Shown here: one piece after another, positions 22,109 through 22,661 of the stretch | Layout of the letters: every line of letters begins with the position of its first letter | How positions within the stretch are numbered: position 1 is the stretch's first letter | Source of the DNA: Candidatus Methylomirabilota bacterium | Lineage (GTDB): Bacteria; Methylomirabilota; Methylomirabilia; Methylomirabilales; 2-02-FULL-66-22 | Direction: 5' to 3' | Length of the DNA: 22,661 bases | Assembly (NCBI GenBank): GCA_016209725.1 | Contig: JACQVO010000232.1 | Coordinates: 1-22,661, forward strand | The notes under the pieces: generated by a model | Seen by the model: the letters and a program-made list of their open reading frames with translations, nothing else | Database searches by the model: none | Told to the model about the DNA's origin: nothing | Program-made: the position numbers and the translations under genes

Positions 22109-22661
22109 GGCTCCGTGCGGGTTTGTCTTAGCCGTCGCGTCAGCGTATGGAGCGACTCTGCCGGTCGGATCAGGACAGGGTATCGCTCCTCGCCCCAGAA
22201 CAGGCGGGGGGCGCCAAGGATCACCACATGGAAGCCCATGCCCCGGTACATTCGCACGACAGCAGTGGCGAATATGCCGCAGGCCTCGGTGCAGTCGCGC
22301 GCTCGCATCTCGATCCAGGTTCGACTCAGAAGCGCGGCCAAGACCCGATGCCGTGCATCCCTGTAGGCCGGGGCAACACACATCCGCCCCACATCCATCA
22401 CCCGGGTCCGCGGCTCGACCTTCAGGTCAAAGGCCTCCTCCGTGGGAAGCGGGTGTCCCGGGGCCGCCCGGACCAGACGGGTGGCGGCAGCAAGCGCATC
22501 GGCATCCCACGCCACGACCTGGACTGCCGCGTCATCGTAGGCATCCCGTTCGAGGCCATCAGGGAAGTCCGCCGGCCTGGCCCAGCCCTTCTCGACCACA
22601 ATGGAGTATCGCAGGCGGTACACCGCCTCATGCTCCGCGGGGGATTGTGCGACGCCAAATA
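22063..22661 (-). CDS. GNAT-superfamily acyltransferase, FeeM/autoinducer-synthase-like (5' end outside window)
   Basis: The frame is open to the right edge. The reading VAQSPAEHEAVYRLRY before the first possible start (GTG 22623) is typical of the family, so the gene begins outside the window. Features shared with FeeM-type N-acyl amino acid synthases and LuxI-like enzymes are the YRLRYSIVVEKGW opening, the DAYDDAAVQVVAWD strand, the TRLV strand with PLPTEEAF, and MDVGRMCVAPAYR, where the usual S-R pair is G-R. RMYRGMGFHVVILG near the end also fits. These enzymes transfer an acyl chain from an acyl carrier protein to an amine. The last 15 or so residues (SPQGSQRVAGPA) come from a palindromic repeat, so the native C-terminus was probably replaced. 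Exact substrate unknown. Confidence 0.7.
   Translation of the reverse strand, partial: FGVAQSPAEHEAVYRLRYSIVVEKGWARPADFPDGLERDAYDDAAVQVVAWDADALAAATRLVRAAPGHPLPTEEAFDLKVEPRTRVMDVGRMCVAPAYRDARHRVLAALLSRTWIEMRARDCTEACGIFATAVVRMYRGMGFHVVILGAPRLFWGEERYPVLIRPAESLHTLTRRLRQTRTEPELSPQGSQRVAGPA

Noticed and set aside
1..22661. tRNA genes, rRNA genes, CRISPR arrays, riboswitches
   Set aside because: Intergenic stretches were read for cloverleaf arms, TTCGA-type T-loops, regularly spaced repeats and known aptamer cores; nothing convincing was found.

Overview
The window is a GC-rich stretch of bacterial chromosome (coding and intergenic DNA are both visibly GC-heavy) with long, tightly packed, mostly leftward operons of amino-acid and organic-acid uptake and catabolism. 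High GC, several solute-binding-protein transporters and many decayed repeats would fit an uncultivated soil or sediment lineage such as Rokubacteria/Methylomirabilota or a deltaproteobacterial relative. That placement is an inference from gene content, not something the sequence proves. No rRNA, tRNA or CRISPR array was seen.

Left part (1-11100, all on the minus strand). Reading in the direction of transcription from a good sigma70-type promoter at 11193-11221, there is a complete branched-chain-amino-acid-type ABC importer (livK, livH, livM, livG, livF). It is followed by the three-subunit 5-oxoprolinase pxpA-pxpB-pxpC, a short truncated biotinyl-domain gene, and a glutamate dehydrogenase. 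Several of these genes overlap by 1-4 bases. Together they suggest a pipeline: import of an amide or amino acid (possibly 5-oxoproline), ATP-driven ring opening to glutamate, then oxidative deamination to 2-oxoglutarate. An IS200/IS605-like element with four mirrored hairpins sits between livF and pxpA. A palindromic REP/MITE-like unit closes the operon at the gdh stop codon. Beyond it are a small lipoprotein gene and a galT gene that leaves the window.

Centre (11376-12719). A single rightward gene encodes a YihY/BrkB-family membrane protein, less GC-rich in appearance than its neighbours.

Right part (12730-21463). Two decayed 3' ends of the same IS91-like element lie in the same orientation at about 12730-12991 and 20960-21463. 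They bracket a leftward catabolic module: an MmgE/PrpD-family protein, a tripartite tricarboxylate transporter (TctC plus a fused TctA-TctB permease), an iron-alcohol-dehydrogenase/maleylacetate-reductase-like enzyme, and a lyase of the adenylosuccinate lyase/carboxymuconate cycloisomerase family. The combination of an MmgE/PrpD protein, a fumarase-superfamily lyase and a tricarboxylate importer recalls iminodisuccinate-type aminopolycarboxylate degradation (epimerase plus C-N lyase). This is a hypothesis.

Right edge (21464-22661). Non-coding DNA and a palindromic repeat lead into the 3' end of an acyltransferase gene (GNAT/FeeM-autoinducer-synthase-like) that continues out of the window. The repeat appears to supply its last codons.
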